A stretch of DNA of 64,000 nucleotides from Bacteroidales bacterium (GTDB lineage Bacteria > Bacteroidota > Bacteroidia > Bacteroidales > JAIOZK01). Position numbers and translations under genes: made by a program. The DNA is taken from contig JAIOZK010000002.1 of NCBI GenBank assembly GCA_021740625.1, forward strand, positions 62,001 to 126,000, given 5' to 3'. The notes below the pieces were generated by a model that saw only the letters and a program-made list of their open reading frames with translations, did not search any database and was not told where the DNA came from. This document shows positions 27,748 through 36,973 of the stretch, piece by piece. Each line of letters begins with the position of its first letter. Position 1 is the first letter of the stretch.

Positions 27748-28164
27748 ATGAAAAAAAGCAAAAAAATTTTAGCACTTCTGTTAATCGCGCTGGTTTCAAC
27801 TGCCATGGTTTTTAACGGATGTAAGAAAAAGGATGACCCGGCTCCAACGCCGACACCTACACCAACGACTGGCGTGCTTACTGTAATTGTAAAAGCAGCT
27901 TCTGGATGGGGTATTGATGTCAATAATACAGCGGTTGGTATTTATAAGGATACTTCCTGGGACAATCCGATCGAGGAAGGTACGGCTACCGGAAGTAGCA
28001 CACAGGCCCAGGCTACCTTTGCAAACCTGAATCCGGATACCTATTATGTAGCCTGTATCAAAGTAATTCCCGACGGGACCATTTATTACGGCTGGGATAA
28101 TACCGGTACTACCGTAACGGCTGGTGGAACGGCAACTTCAACCATTACCATTCCATCCAAGTAA
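27748..28164 (+). CDS. Small lipoprotein with Pro/Thr linker and one beta-sandwich domain
   Basis: 138 residues. SPII-type signal peptide ending in FNGCKKKDD, so probably a lipid-anchored cell-surface protein; the acidic residues after Cys resemble the Bacteroidota lipoprotein export signal. A PTPTPTP linker follows, then an 85-residue domain (TVIVKAASGWGIDVNNTAVGIYKDTSW... ATFANLNPDTYYVACIKV) that looks like a carboxypeptidase-regulatory or fibronectin-like beta sandwich. Single gene with a terminator right after it. Function unknown; it may answer to the adjacent LytTR regulator, which is a guess from position. Confidence 0.7.
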   Translation: MKKSKKILALLLIALVSTAMVFNGCKKKDDPAPTPTPTPTTGVLTVIVKAASGWGIDVNNTAVGIYKDTSWDNPIEEGTATGSSTQAQATFANLNPDTYYVACIKVIPDGTIYYGWDNTGTTVTAGGTATSTITIPSK

Positions 28165-28183
28165 AAAATACAGCACAAAGAAA

Positions 28184-28210
28184 GGTCTGCTGATGGCAGG
28201 CTTTTTTTTG
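28184..28210 (+). terminator. Intrinsic terminator after the 138-residue lipoprotein
   Basis: GTCTGC - TGATG - GCAGGC stem (one G-T pair) followed by eight T. Confidence 0.65.
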
Positions 28211-28254
28211 TAATTTTTTGGTGCCTTATCCGAAATGTTACATTCGACTAAGGT

Positions 28255-28287
28255 GAAGGGTCGCAGCAATGCGGCCCTTCCATTTTT
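28255..28287. terminator. Second hairpin, possible terminator between convergent genes
   Basis: GAAGGG...CCCTTC (28255-28260 with 28275-28280) enclosing an inner CGCA/TGCG pair, followed by a T-rich stretch. It may serve the plus-strand side or both sides of the convergent gap. Confidence 0.55.
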
Positions 28288-28332
28288 ATAGATATGAATA
28301 ATAAATTTTGAAGTTCTGGAACAACTCTTTTA

Positions 28333-29082
28333 TCAATCTCCAGCTATCCTGGAAAAAAATTTCTCATCCAGCTCGGGTGCTATACTTTTATAAAAACTGA
28401 TGACCAGCATTGCTTTTTCTTTCAACAGCGGGTATTGTTCCAGCCTTTCCCAGAATTCCTTGTCTCGGGCCCAGAGATGCTGTGCAAAGGAATTGAAATC
28501 TTCTTCGAAATGATAAACTGCGTATTTGTTCAGAAATCCCAGTGCATTGAGGCTATCGTTGTAATTCAAATCCGCATCCGGGGTCATCAGGGCATCAATG
28601 CCCCTGGATTTATACTGGAAATTGCCAGGTAAACAATCTTTCCATGATCGCCGATCAAACTTCTTCCGGTATCTTTTCAGGAGAATGCTTGAGAATTCAT
28701 GATGGATCATGCGAATTATATCCATTTTACTGAATCCTCTGTCGGTATAATAGATAATGTGTTTGTAATAGGTGCCTCCGAAATTCTTTCCATAGAATCT
28801 CAGGCTGTCGAAAACAAAAACCCGTTTGATTTTCCTCAGGAGTTTGGGTGGATATTTTTGAAGTTCTTCCCGCAAAATTTCCAGGTTCTTATCATGCAGG
28901 CTATCCGGCAATTCAGTGCAGAAAGCATTCACAGGTGGATCAAGCCAGTACCCTGGGAAAGGATCTTTACTCTCATTATTGAAATAAACCCGGATGCGAT
29001 GACAGCCATTTTTGATGACCTCCTGAGAGAAGGAAGGGGTATTCAGGATGAGAATCAGCAGTATAATGAAGAAATTTTTCAT
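28333..29082 (-). CDS. Secreted protein with degenerate zincin-like helix
   Basis: 249 residues with a signal peptide (MKNFFIILLILILNTPSFSQ). The middle contains MDIIRMIHHEFSSILLKRYRKKF: a His-Glu helix placed like the HExxH of zinc metallopeptidases, but the second His is replaced, and a third ligand is uncertain (the later EDFNSFAQHLW resembles the Glu-containing helix of collagen-like zincins). So it may be an inactive or altered peptidase; this is inference. It is 184 bp downstream of a lipoprotein gene on the same strand, with a 155-bp dispersed repeat between them. Confidence 0.6.
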   Translation of the reverse strand: MKNFFIILLILILNTPSFSQEVIKNGCHRIRVYFNNESKDPFPGYWLDPPVNAFCTELPDSLHDKNLEILREELQKYPPKLLRKIKRVFVFDSLRFYGKNFGGTYYKHIIYYTDRGFSKMDIIRMIHHEFSSILLKRYRKKFDRRSWKDCLPGNFQYKSRGIDALMTPDADLNYNDSLNALGFLNKYAVYHFEEDFNSFAQHLWARDKEFWERLEQYPLLKEKAMLVISFYKSIAPELDEKFFSRIAGD

Positions 29083-29086
29083 AAAA

Positions 29087-29241
29087 AAAGAGACTGTCCA
29101 AAAAGTACGATATTTCGTCAGGCTGAGCGCCTTACCTGCCGGCTAGGCAGGGAGTCGAAGCCTAAAGATCGTTGATTATCAGTGCATCTCGACTGCGATG
29201 TGACTCAAATTACTATTGGGCACTTTTTGGACAGCCTCTTT
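29087..29241. repeat. MITE-like dispersed element with 20-bp terminal inverted repeats
   Basis: Left end 29087-29106 reads AAAGAGACTGTCCAAAAAGT; right end 29222-29241 is its reverse complement with one mismatch. The 155-bp element has no ORF. Its interior (TTTCGTCAGGCTGAG, GGAGTCGAAG, CGACTGCGATGTGAC) recurs in a diverged copy at 49397-49548. An 18-bp GC-rich palindrome (CCTGCCGGCTAGGCAGG) inside suggests a second small element within it. Confidence 0.8.
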
Positions 29242-29265
29242 AAAGTTAAACAATATCATAGTTAC

Positions 29266-30165
29266 TTATGGCACTTGCACGATAACATCTATTTTAATCC
29301 TGTCTCCTCTCGAGAAAGTATCAACAACTTTTATATAACCGAGTCTTCCATCCTGAAGTTTGAAAAGAACAACATCATCGACAGAAAGATTGTTGATATT
29401 AGAATTTCCACTGGTCCATGCTTCAAACTCAATGATGTCTCCATCACTGATGGCATCAAATTCTGAGGCTGTTGTGCTTGCCATAGCAAAACGTGTTTCA
29501 TTTCTGACGGTCCAGTCTTCATGGGTAAGAATTGCAAATACTGTTTTTGCAGTGGCGTCGTCTGTTGCTGCAAAAGTTTCACCATTTGCTGCACCTTTAA
29601 AATAACACCAATCAACTTTACCCTGGTTATTTAATGCTTCATCATCAAGATATACCAGGTCTGCTACAGTTGAATAGAAACTTCCGATTTCTGTGTCATT
29701 CCATGAACCCATGGTGATATCCGTGAATTTATAAATAGCCGTTCCTGTTTTCTCAACGGTTATCTTGATGGTTTTCTCCTGTGTTTCCCCAGCCTTATCA
29801 GTGAGCTTAAATATTAGGTTGAATTCGGTTTCTGCATCGGGTGCGGTAAAAATCCAGTCCATCTGGAAAACATCGGAACTAAATGTCGAATCATAAATAA
29901 CAGTAGGGTTGTTGTTTTGCACCTGTGTTACTTTAAAATTCTCAAGTTTCTTATTTGAGTTGGAATTTGGAAAGGCAGATACACCGATCTTAAATTGTTG
30001 ATTTGCTTCCACGGTAGCATCCGCAGAGATGTATTCCTGTCCACCCGTAAAATTGAATGTCGGCGACAAGTCCTGGGGTTCATCATCATCGTCCTTGTTA
30101 CAGGATGCCAGTGTGAAAATACTTCCAATTAATGCGATAAGCAATAGATAATTCAGTTTTTTCAT
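29266..30165 (-). CDS. Cell-surface lipoprotein, function unknown
   Basis: 299 residues. SPII signal with lipobox LASC and then NKDDDDEPQD, an acidic stretch fitting the Bacteroidota surface lipoprotein export signal. An Ig-like N-terminal part (TFNFTGGQEYISADATVEANQQFKIGV, FNLIFKLTDKAGETQEKTIKITVEK) is followed by a second domain with FTDITMGSWNDTEIGSFYSTVADLVY and the closing YIKVVDTFSRGDRIKIDVIVQVP. Similar two-domain lipoproteins are common hypotheticals in the phylum. No partner genes indicate a role. Confidence 0.8.
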   Translation of the reverse strand: MKKLNYLLLIALIGSIFTLASCNKDDDDEPQDLSPTFNFTGGQEYISADATVEANQQFKIGVSAFPNSNSNKKLENFKVTQVQNNNPTVIYDSTFSSDVFQMDWIFTAPDAETEFNLIFKLTDKAGETQEKTIKITVEKTGTAIYKFTDITMGSWNDTEIGSFYSTVADLVYLDDEALNNQGKVDWCYFKGAANGETFAATDDATAKTVFAILTHEDWTVRNETRFAMASTTASEFDAISDGDIIEFEAWTSGNSNINNLSVDDVVLFKLQDGRLGYIKVVDTFSRGDRIKIDVIVQVP

Positions 30166-30268
30166 TTTTTAAGGTTTTTAAAGTTTCGATTCGATCTCAC
30201 AATTTCTATGCAAATTTAATCTTAATAATAATAAATATTACGATCAAAACATAATTTAATTGTTCAGC

Positions 30269-30916
30269 TTATTCATCAGCAGTATTTCCAAGCAGGGGAA
30301 CAAATCTGAAATAGCCGTGATCTTCTTCTGTGATTTTCCCGTCTTCTGTCTTCATGATTTTTTTCATATTTTGCGTGCCCTGTCCGCCAACCGGTACAAC
30401 CATAATTCCGCCGGGCCTGAGTTGTTCCAGCAATTGATGTGGTATTTCTTCAGCACCCGCTGTAACCAGGATCCTGTCGAAGGGTGCAAAGGCTGGTAAA
30501 CCTTTGTATCCGTCGCCGTAAAAAACTTTTACATTATACCCGATGGAAGGCAGGAATTTCTGTACTTTTTGATACAACTTTTTTTGCCGCTCGATCGAAT
30601 ATACTGTTGCCCGCAATTCCATCAGTACACAGGCCTGGTAGCCCGACCCGGTCCCCACTTCCAGGACCTTGTTTCCTTTTTCAACCTCCAGCAGTTCAGT
30701 CTGGAAAGCGACTGTATATGGTTGTGAAATGGTTTGCCCGCTGCCGATAGGAAAGGGTTTGTCCTGGTAGGCAAATTCCAGGAAACCGGAATCCATGAAC
30801 AGATGTCGTGGAATTTTCCGGATGGCTTCAAGAATCCTTTTGTCCTTAATTCCTTTGCTTTCTACTTCTCTGGCCAGCTTTGTCCTTAATCCACGGTGTT
30901 TGTATGTATCAGTCAT
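30269..30916 (-). CDS. pcm: Protein-L-isoaspartate O-methyltransferase
   Basis: 215 residues, usual length. It methylates isoaspartyl residues in aged proteins, starting their repair. Seen: RHLFMDSGFLEFAYQDKPFPIGSGQTISQPYTVAFQTELL (substrate-binding block), SAM motif I VLEVGTGSGYQACVL, the acidic SIERQ, FDRILVTAGAEEIPHQLLEQLRPGG and the C-terminal FRFVPLLGN. Start ATG 30916. It appears as a single gene, divergent from the Gfo/Idh/MocA gene. Confidence 0.96.
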   Translation of the reverse strand: MTDTYKHRGLRTKLAREVESKGIKDKRILEAIRKIPRHLFMDSGFLEFAYQDKPFPIGSGQTISQPYTVAFQTELLEVEKGNKVLEVGTGSGYQACVLMELRATVYSIERQKKLYQKVQKFLPSIGYNVKVFYGDGYKGLPAFAPFDRILVTAGAEEIPHQLLEQLRPGGIMVVPVGGQGTQNMKKIMKTEDGKITEEDHGYFRFVPLLGNTADE

Positions 30917-30985
30917 CAGATGAAATTTCCTTTTCTAAAACCGTGCTAAATTATGAAATCATCCTTACAATATGCCGTAAAAACA

Positions 30986-30993
30986 TACCTTTG
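30986..30993 (+). promoter_or_regulatory. -7 element of the Gfo/Idh/MocA gene
   Basis: TACCTTTG, followed by GCAC, fits the Bacteroidota -7 consensus; the ATG chosen at 31010 is 17 bp further on. Its position also argues against the longer frame starting at 30953. Confidence 0.55.
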
Positions 30994-31009
30994 CACAAAA
31001 ATTTATCAT

Positions 31010-31996
31010 ATGCTGAAGATCGGAGTATTGGGTGCCGGGCACCTCGGGAAAATTCACATCAAGTGTATCAAAGCAATTGCTGATTATGAATTGTCAGGAT
31101 TTTATGATTCCGATGAGGAAAATGCCCGGAAAGTGGAAGAAGAATTTGGGATCAAACGTTTTAAAAGCCTGGAAGACCTTATCGATACTGTTGATGTGGT
31201 GGACATAGTAACACCCACCATCAGTCATTTTGACTGTGCATCCAGGGCACTGAAAAAATTCAAAAATGTGTTTATTGAAAAGCCCATCGTCACGACCCCA
31301 GCCGAAGCCCGTGAATTGATCGAGATAGCCAATGAGGCCAATGTAAAAGTCCAGGTTGGACATGTTGAGCGCTTCAACCCTGCCTTTATGCATGCCCGTG
31401 AAAGCATCAGCAATCCCCTGTTTATTGAAACACATCGCCTTGCCATGTTCAACCCGCGAGGAACCGACGTACCTGTGATCCTGGACCTGATGATCCATGA
31501 CATCGATATAGTGTTGAGTGTCGTAAATTCCAATATTAAAAAGATCAGCGCAAGCGGAGTATCTGTTGTTAGTGAAACCCCCGATATTTCAAATGCCAGG
31601 ATTGAGTTTGACAACGGATGTGTGGCCAATCTTACCGCCAGCCGTATCTCCCTGAAGAATATGCGAAAATCCAGGTTTTTCCAAAGGGATGCATATATCT
31701 CAGTCGATTTCCTGGAAAAGTCAGTTGAGGTAGTCAGGATGCAGGATATTGACAGGGAACCCGAGGATCCCATGGCTATGGTGCTCGACCTGGGAGAAGG
31801 AAAAAGCAAAAAACTCATCTCCATTGATAAACCAGAGGTGAATCAGATCAATGCCATACAGACTGAGCTCAAAAGCTTCTACGAGTCTATTGTGAACAAT
31901 ACCACCCCTCCGGTTACCATCAATGACGGATACAATGCACTCGATGTTGCTTACAAGATCATCGACAAGATCAATGCCTCCAGGGGACTGGTTTAG
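31010..31996 (+). CDS. Gfo/Idh/MocA family oxidoreductase
   Basis: 328 residues from ATG 31010. The N-terminal Rossmann fold MLKIGVLGAGHLGKIHIKCI binds NAD(P); the EKPIVTTPAEARELIEIA motif with its catalytic-site Lys is typical, as is VGHVERFNPAF in the C-terminal domain. Bacterial relatives act on sugars or nucleotide sugars, often in cell-surface glycan synthesis; the following lipoprotein and sugar transferase genes would suit this. Substrate not determinable. Downstream gene follows after 86 bp. Confidence 0.92.
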   Translation: MLKIGVLGAGHLGKIHIKCIKAIADYELSGFYDSDEENARKVEEEFGIKRFKSLEDLIDTVDVVDIVTPTISHFDCASRALKKFKNVFIEKPIVTTPAEARELIEIANEANVKVQVGHVERFNPAFMHARESISNPLFIETHRLAMFNPRGTDVPVILDLMIHDIDIVLSVVNSNIKKISASGVSVVSETPDISNARIEFDNGCVANLTASRISLKNMRKSRFFQRDAYISVDFLEKSVEVVRMQDIDREPEDPMAMVLDLGEGKSKKLISIDKPEVNQINAIQTELKSFYESIVNNTTPPVTINDGYNALDVAYKIIDKINASRGLV

Positions 31997-32082
31997 GTGT
32001 TAAGTTTTTGTTAATAATTGTAAGTTCAGAAAGCAATAACTCAAAACAAGCTCCGTTGATAAGTATCGAGCAAAGCAGGCAA

Positions 32083-32994
32083 ATGGAATATTTCTACAAA
32101 CGAACCAAGAAGCGCTTATTTTTTGTTTCCGGTGTATTGTTTTACTTCCTTTTCTTCATTTCCTGCGATAAGTTTGAAGGCGATCAGCAGGTTCCTGCTT
32201 TCATTAAAATTGATTCCATTTCTGTAAGAACAGATTTTAATACCCAGGGTACCGCTTCCCATAATATCAAGGATGCCTGGATATACGTGGATGGGGACCT
32301 GATCGGACCTTTTGAACTTCCTTGTATAGCTCCGGTGCTGGCAGAAGGCAAACACAGGATTACCATACGGCCAGGCATAGAAGTGAATGGAATATCCACA
32401 CTCCATTCCCCTTATCCCTTTTACGAACGTCTGGAATATGAAAATTTTACCCTGAGATCCGACAGCATACTCGATTTCAAGGATACCCTGAAAACTACCT
32501 ATACAGAGGAAACCATCTTTGCATGGATGGAGGATTTCCAGGCAGGAATATCTATTGTGGATGCATCAAAGAGCGATACCACGATCGTCCAAATTTCCAA
32601 TCCCGATATGGTATTCCATGATCCGGGTGTGTTGCACACCAACCGTTCGGGAATGATTGCCTTAACAAGTGAAAAGAATCTTTATGAAGGTTCGGGGCCG
32701 GAGGGAATTGCCATACCCACCGACAACTCGGTGGTAATGATGGAGATCAATTTTAAAACCGAAAATGTGATTACTACAGGTCTATGGGTCGACACCTATT
32801 CGAATATTTTTCAGGAAGCTGTGTTGAACCTGAATACCACAACGAAGTGGAAAAAGATCTATGTGAACCTGACGCCTGCCGTGCAAAGAAATACGGATGC
32901 ATACAGTTTTAAAGCTTTTATTGGCTCTTTGCTATCGGATGGGAATGATGATGCCATTATTTTGATTGATAATATAAAACTCTTATACAGATAA
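32083..32994 (+). CDS. Lipoprotein of unknown function
   Basis: 303 residues from ATG 32083, chosen because it opens a clear SPII signal (KKRLFFVSGVLFYFLFFISC, then DKFEGDQ); the frame from 32008 adds 25 residues without likeness to coding. The mature protein has PEGA-like beta-sandwich (HNIKDAWIYVDGDLIGPFELPCIAPVLAEGKHRITIRPGIEVNGI) and a jelly-roll-like C-terminal half (VVMMEINFKTENVITTGLWV ... IILIDNIKLLYR). It stops 4 bp before the sugar transferase, so they are almost certainly co-transcribed. Role unknown, perhaps in surface glycan assembly. Confidence 0.75.
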   Translation: MEYFYKRTKKRLFFVSGVLFYFLFFISCDKFEGDQQVPAFIKIDSISVRTDFNTQGTASHNIKDAWIYVDGDLIGPFELPCIAPVLAEGKHRITIRPGIEVNGISTLHSPYPFYERLEYENFTLRSDSILDFKDTLKTTYTEETIFAWMEDFQAGISIVDASKSDTTIVQISNPDMVFHDPGVLHTNRSGMIALTSEKNLYEGSGPEGIAIPTDNSVVMMEINFKTENVITTGLWVDTYSNIFQEAVLNLNTTTKWKKIYVNLTPAVQRNTDAYSFKAFIGSLLSDGNDDAIILIDNIKLLYR

Positions 32995-32998
32995 AGAT

Positions 32999-34414
32999 AT
33001 GAACAAGAACCGGCAGGTATTCAAATATGTGATCGCTGATTATTTCACCGCCGCCCTGGCCTGGGGCTTGTTTTTTATTTATCGTAAGTACAACATCGAT
33101 CCACAGATCATCTCCAACCTGAACGAGATCTTCGAAGATCCAAATTTCTGGTATGGCATCGGGCTGATACCTTTTTTCTGGTTGTTTCTTTATGTTGGGA
33201 TTGGTACTTACAGGAAAATCTACCGCAAATCCAGGTTGAAGGAACTTGGTCAAACCCTGATGATCTCCTTTATCGGAGTCCTGATTATTTTCTTTGCCCT
33301 TATTCTTGACGATATTATTATTTCCTACAAGGCTTATTATCAGTCGTTTCTGGTGTTATTCGGCTTTCATTTCCTGCTTACATATTCCCTTCGCCTGATC
33401 CTGACTTCGATTACGGTATATAAGATTCACAGGAAGGTCATTGGGTTTCCTACGATCATTGTGGGTAGCAATGGAAATGCCATACAAATCTATAATGATA
33501 TCGAAAGCCAGGAAGAATCTTCCGGGAACAAGTTCATAGGATTTGTAAGCGCATATGAATACAAAGAATACAAGCTGTCGCGTTATTTGCCTCATCTGGG
33601 GCATTCGTCCGACCTGGCACGCATCATCAATGAAAACAAAGTGGAAGAAGTGATCGTTGCCATTGAAAGAAGCGAGCACAAAACATTCGAAGAGATCATT
33701 GCCCAACTGGAAGAAACAAACGTAGTGATCAAGATCATACCGCAAATGCAGGATTACCTGATGGGTACGGTAAAGATGAGTTCCATCTTCCATGCTCCGC
33801 TGATAGAGATTTCCCCCGACCTGATGCCGGCCTGGCAGCAATTCATCAAAAGGGGTATCGACATAGTGGCTTCCATCATTGCAATCATCATCCTCTCGCC
33901 ATTGTTTCTATTCACTGCCCTGGGTGTTAAGTTTTCTTCAAGAGGTCCCATCATATACAGCCAGGAAAGAGTTGGGATCCACGGGCGCCCTTTCAGGATG
34001 CATAAGTTCAGGTCGATGTACGATGATGCTGAAGATAACGGTCCCCAGCTTTCTTCTGAAAATGACAGCCGGATCACCCCATTTGGCAGATTTATCAGGA
34101 AAGTCCGCCTGGATGAAATACCCCAGTTTTATACGGTGCTCAAAGGCGATATGTCGCTGGTAGGGCCGCGCCCAGAGCGGCAGTATTATATTGATCAGAT
34201 CGTGAAACGTACCCCCCATTACCGCTTATTGCACAAGGTGAAGCCTGGCATAACTTCCTGGGGGCAGGTAAAATTCGGGTATGCTTCGAATGTAGATGAG
34301 ATGATCGAACGTCTGAAATACGATATTCTTTACATAGAAAATATGTCGCTGGCCATGGATTTCAAAATACTGATTTATACCATACTTATCGTCATACAGG
34401 GCAGAGGGAAATAA
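32999..34414 (+). CDS. Polyprenyl-phosphate sugar-1-phosphate transferase
   Basis: 471 residues, full length for the WbaP/WcaJ-type family. Four or five N-terminal membrane segments (about 10-115), a CoA-binding-like Rossmann domain (about 140-245: IVGSNGNAIQIYNDIE), a fifth long helix (about 285-310) and the C-terminal bacterial sugar transferase domain with KRGIDIVASIIAI, GPIIYSQERVGIHGRPFRMHKFRSM, VRLDEIPQF and MSLVGPRPERQYY. The enzyme loads the first sugar phosphate onto undecaprenyl phosphate in the inner membrane, starting exopolysaccharide or O-antigen units. Wzx/Wzy-type genes do not adjoin it. Confidence 0.95.
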   Translation: MNKNRQVFKYVIADYFTAALAWGLFFIYRKYNIDPQIISNLNEIFEDPNFWYGIGLIPFFWLFLYVGIGTYRKIYRKSRLKELGQTLMISFIGVLIIFFALILDDIIISYKAYYQSFLVLFGFHFLLTYSLRLILTSITVYKIHRKVIGFPTIIVGSNGNAIQIYNDIESQEESSGNKFIGFVSAYEYKEYKLSRYLPHLGHSSDLARIINENKVEEVIVAIERSEHKTFEEIIAQLEETNVVIKIIPQMQDYLMGTVKMSSIFHAPLIEISPDLMPAWQQFIKRGIDIVASIIAIIILSPLFLFTALGVKFSSRGPIIYSQERVGIHGRPFRMHKFRSMYDDAEDNGPQLSSENDSRITPFGRFIRKVRLDEIPQFYTVLKGDMSLVGPRPERQYYIDQIVKRTPHYRLLHKVKPGITSWGQVKFGYASNVDEMIERLKYDILYIENMSLAMDFKILIYTILIVIQGRGK

Positions 34415-34417
34415 TTT

Positions 34418-35002
34418 TCAGAGTTTCCCGCTTTCAATCAGTCTTACGATGAGCTCAATTTTTTTGTCTTCTCCCTGGGGGTCATATTTTATCTTCAGGT
34501 TATATCCGAACAATCTGGCAAATGCCTGGTAAAAGAAGGCTGAAAATTTACCACGCAGATCCTGAACGAGTTTATAGCTTGAATTCCCGGTTTCGCGGTC
34601 GATTAGCTTGATAAGGATCTTGCCCTGGCTAAATGTAAGTTTCCTGAGGTCATCACCAAATTCCTCTTCGATCTCATTTTCCACCTGTTTCATCAACTTT
34701 CTTCTTTTCCGGCCTTGTTCAATTTCAGCAAGTTGTTTGGAGTATTCCTCCAGCTTGATACCGGCAAGCTTTGCATATGGATACACTTTTTTAACATGCC
34801 TGATCAGCCGGTTCATTCTGCGGGCATCTCTTTTTGTCTTTACAAAGGTAAAACCGACAACATTTACTTCATCAAGCTGAATTACCGGAATGGTGTCGTG
34901 CTCGTAAATGGTTGCGAATAAAACAAGGCTGTCCTGCAATTGCTGTGCATGCAGCGATAGGCCAAAAGTCACCGATAAAAATATGAGCAATAACTTCTTC
35001 AT
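34418..35002 (-). CDS. DUF4294 protein, secreted
   Basis: 194 residues from ATG 35002 (signal peptide KKLLLIFLSVTFGLSLHAQ). The conserved core IPVIQLDEVNVVG, RRMNRLIRHVKKVYPYAKLAG, LRKLTFSQGKILIKLIDRETGNSSYKLVQDLRG, FFYQAFARLFGYNLKIKYDP matches the DUF4294 family, found throughout Bacteroidota. Function unknown. On the same strand as clpX, 51 bp downstream of it, so it may be cotranscribed; convergent with the sugar transferase, only 3 bp away. Confidence 0.88.
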   Translation of the reverse strand: MKKLLLIFLSVTFGLSLHAQQLQDSLVLFATIYEHDTIPVIQLDEVNVVGFTFVKTKRDARRMNRLIRHVKKVYPYAKLAGIKLEEYSKQLAEIEQGRKRRKLMKQVENEIEEEFGDDLRKLTFSQGKILIKLIDRETGNSSYKLVQDLRGKFSAFFYQAFARLFGYNLKIKYDPQGEDKKIELIVRLIESGKL

Positions 35003-35053
35003 CAGGAGGCCACAAAATTTCAATAATTATGCCAACAAAAAACAAAAAAAATA

Positions 35054-36289
35054 TCAGGCTACTTTCAGGTTTGAAATATTCGATTTGTCGAATTTTTTCT
35101 TTGCGTAATCCAATGTAATTTTCAGATTTTTGGTTCCTTTTCCTGCCGGGAGTTCGAACATATCATCGGTAAGGATGGCTTCCATGATAGACCTGAGACC
35201 TCGTGCTCCAAGTTTAAACTCAATTGATTTTTCGACGATGAATTCCAGTACTTCAGCTTCGAAGCTCAACTTGATATTATCGATCTCAAAAAGTTTCCTG
35301 AATTGCTTGGTCAGGGCATTTTTGGGCTCTGTTAGTATCCTGATCAGGGTTTCTTTGCTTAGCTGGTGCAGGAAGGATACAACAGGCAAGCGACCAACGA
35401 TTTCGGGTATCAGTCCGTATTCCTTCAGGTCGCTGGGTGAAATGTATTGCAGGATATTTTCCTTGTCGATGATATCTTTCCTGGAAGCATTGGCATAACC
35501 GATCACATTGGTTTGCATTCTGCGGGCAATGATTTTTTCTATTCCGTGGAAAGCTCCGCCGGCAACAAATAAAATATTCTGTGTGTTGATCTGGATCATT
35601 TTTTGTTCCGGGTGTTTCCGGCCGCCTTGTGGAGGTACGCTTACCACCGAGCCTTCCAGCAATTTGAGCAATGCCTGTTGCACACCTTCCCCGGATACAT
35701 CGCGGGTAATGGAGGGATTGTCACTTTTCCTGGAGATCTTATCGATCTCATCAATAAATACAATGCCCTTTTCAGCGGCAGCAACATTGTAGTCTGCGGC
35801 CTGCAAAAGTCGAGAAAGTATGCTTTCAACATCTTCACCAACGTATCCGGCTTCTGTAAGTACTGTGGCATCTGCAATGCAGAAGGGAACCCGAAGCATT
35901 TTTGCAATGGTCCGGGCCATCAGCGTTTTTCCCGTACCTGTTTCTCCCACGATGACGATGTTCGACTTTTCGATCTCAATTTCATCATCATCTTTTGAAG
36001 GTGGTTGGGTAATGCGTTTATAGTGATTGTAAACGGCTACGGCGAGCACCCGCTTGGCCTCTTCCTGGCCGATCACGTACTGGTCAAGGTATTCTTTAAT
36101 TTCAATGGGTTTGAGTAATTTCAGGTCGTCATACTCTCCGCTTTCTTGCGTTTTACTTTCTTCCTGCAGGATCAGGTGGGCCTGTTCAATGCAGTGATTG
36201 CAAATGTGAGCATCCATGCCTGATATCAATAGACTGGTATCGGCTTTGTCCCTTCCGCAAAACGAGCAGGTATTGCCATTGTTTTTCAT
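35054..36289 (-). CDS. clpX: ATP-dependent Clp protease ATPase ClpX
   Basis: 411 residues, standard length. Zinc-binding domain with Cys8, Cys11, Cys30 and Cys33, Walker A GETGTGKT at 115-122, Walker [11 protein letters not shown], the pore loop GYVGEDVE and the [27 protein letters not shown] sensor region are all readable. ClpX unfolds tagged substrates and feeds them to ClpP. Third gene of tig-clpP-clpX, 10 bp after clpP. smpB, which tags substrates through tmRNA, lies at 58.7 kb. Confidence 0.98.
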   Translation of the reverse strand: MKNNGNTCSFCGRDKADTSLLISGMDAHICNHCIEQAHLILQEESKTQESGEYDDLKLLKPIEIKEYLDQYVIGQEEAKRVLAVAVYNHYKRITQPPSKDDDEIEIEKSNIVIVGETGTGKTLMARTIAKMLRVPFCIADATVLTEAGYVGEDVESILSRLLQAADYNVAAAEKGIVFIDEIDKISRKSDNPSITRDVSGEGVQQALLKLLEGSVVSVPPQGGRKHPEQKMIQINTQNILFVAGGAFHGIEKIIARRMQTNVIGYANASRKDIIDKENILQYISPSDLKEYGLIPEIVGRLPVVSFLHQLSKETLIRILTEPKNALTKQFRKLFEIDNIKLSFEAEVLEFIVEKSIEFKLGARGLRSIMEAILTDDMFELPAGKGTKNLKITLDYAKKKFDKSNISNLKVA

Positions 36290-36299
36290 TGCGAACTCC

Positions 36300-36971
36300 T
36301 TACTTCTTGGTTTTAATCAAAACTTCATCGATCATACCGTATTCTTTGGCTTCTGTTGCGGTCATCCAGTAATCCCGGTCGGCATCCTTATAGATTTTTT
36401 TGCTTGTCTGGCCGCTGTGCTTGGCAATGATCTCATAAAGTTCATCTTTCAGTTTTACGATTTCCCTGGCAGTAATCTCGATATCGGATGCCTGTCCTTC
36501 GGCTCCACCCATGGGTTGATGGATCAGGATGCGAGAGTGTGGCAGGGCTGTTCTTTTGCCCTTTTCACCGGCACACAGCAACACAGCACCCATGGAAGCT
36601 GCAACGCCTGTGCAGATCGTGGATACATCGGGTGTGATATACTGCATGGTATCGTATATTCCCAGCCCTGCATATACCGACCCTCCTGGTGTGTTCAGGT
36701 AGATCTGTATATCTTTTTTGGCATCTACCGATTCAAGGAAAAGCAACTGGGCCTGTATAATGTTGGCAACATAATCATTGATGGGTACCCCCAGGAAAAT
36801 GATCCTGTCCATCATGAGTCTTGAAAAGACATCCATTTGGGCTACATTCAGTTGCCTTTCTTCAATAATGGTGGGAGAAATATAATTATTGCTGATAGAA
36901 GTGTATTGATCCAGCAATGTGCTGTTGATTCCGAGATGCTTGTTTGCGTATTTCTTGAATTCGTTCTTCAT
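36300..36971 (-). CDS. clpP: ATP-dependent Clp protease proteolytic subunit
   Basis: 223 residues. Catalytic triad Ser126 (GVAASMGAV), His151 (ILIHQPMGG) and Asp200 (DRDYWM), with the exact E. coli-like spacings of 25 and 49 residues; [23 protein letters not shown] and [17 protein letters not shown] are the usual core. The N-terminus is somewhat longer than in E. coli and includes the propeptide. It forms the barrel degraded-protein chamber used with ClpX. Two bp separate it from tig. Confidence 0.98.
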   Translation of the reverse strand: MKNEFKKYANKHLGINSTLLDQYTSISNNYISPTIIEERQLNVAQMDVFSRLMMDRIIFLGVPINDYVANIIQAQLLFLESVDAKKDIQIYLNTPGGSVYAGLGIYDTMQYITPDVSTICTGVAASMGAVLLCAGEKGKRTALPHSRILIHQPMGGAEGQASDIEITAREIVKLKDELYEIIAKHSGQTSKKIYKDADRDYWMTATEAKEYGMIDEVLIKTKK

Positions 36972-36973
36972 TT

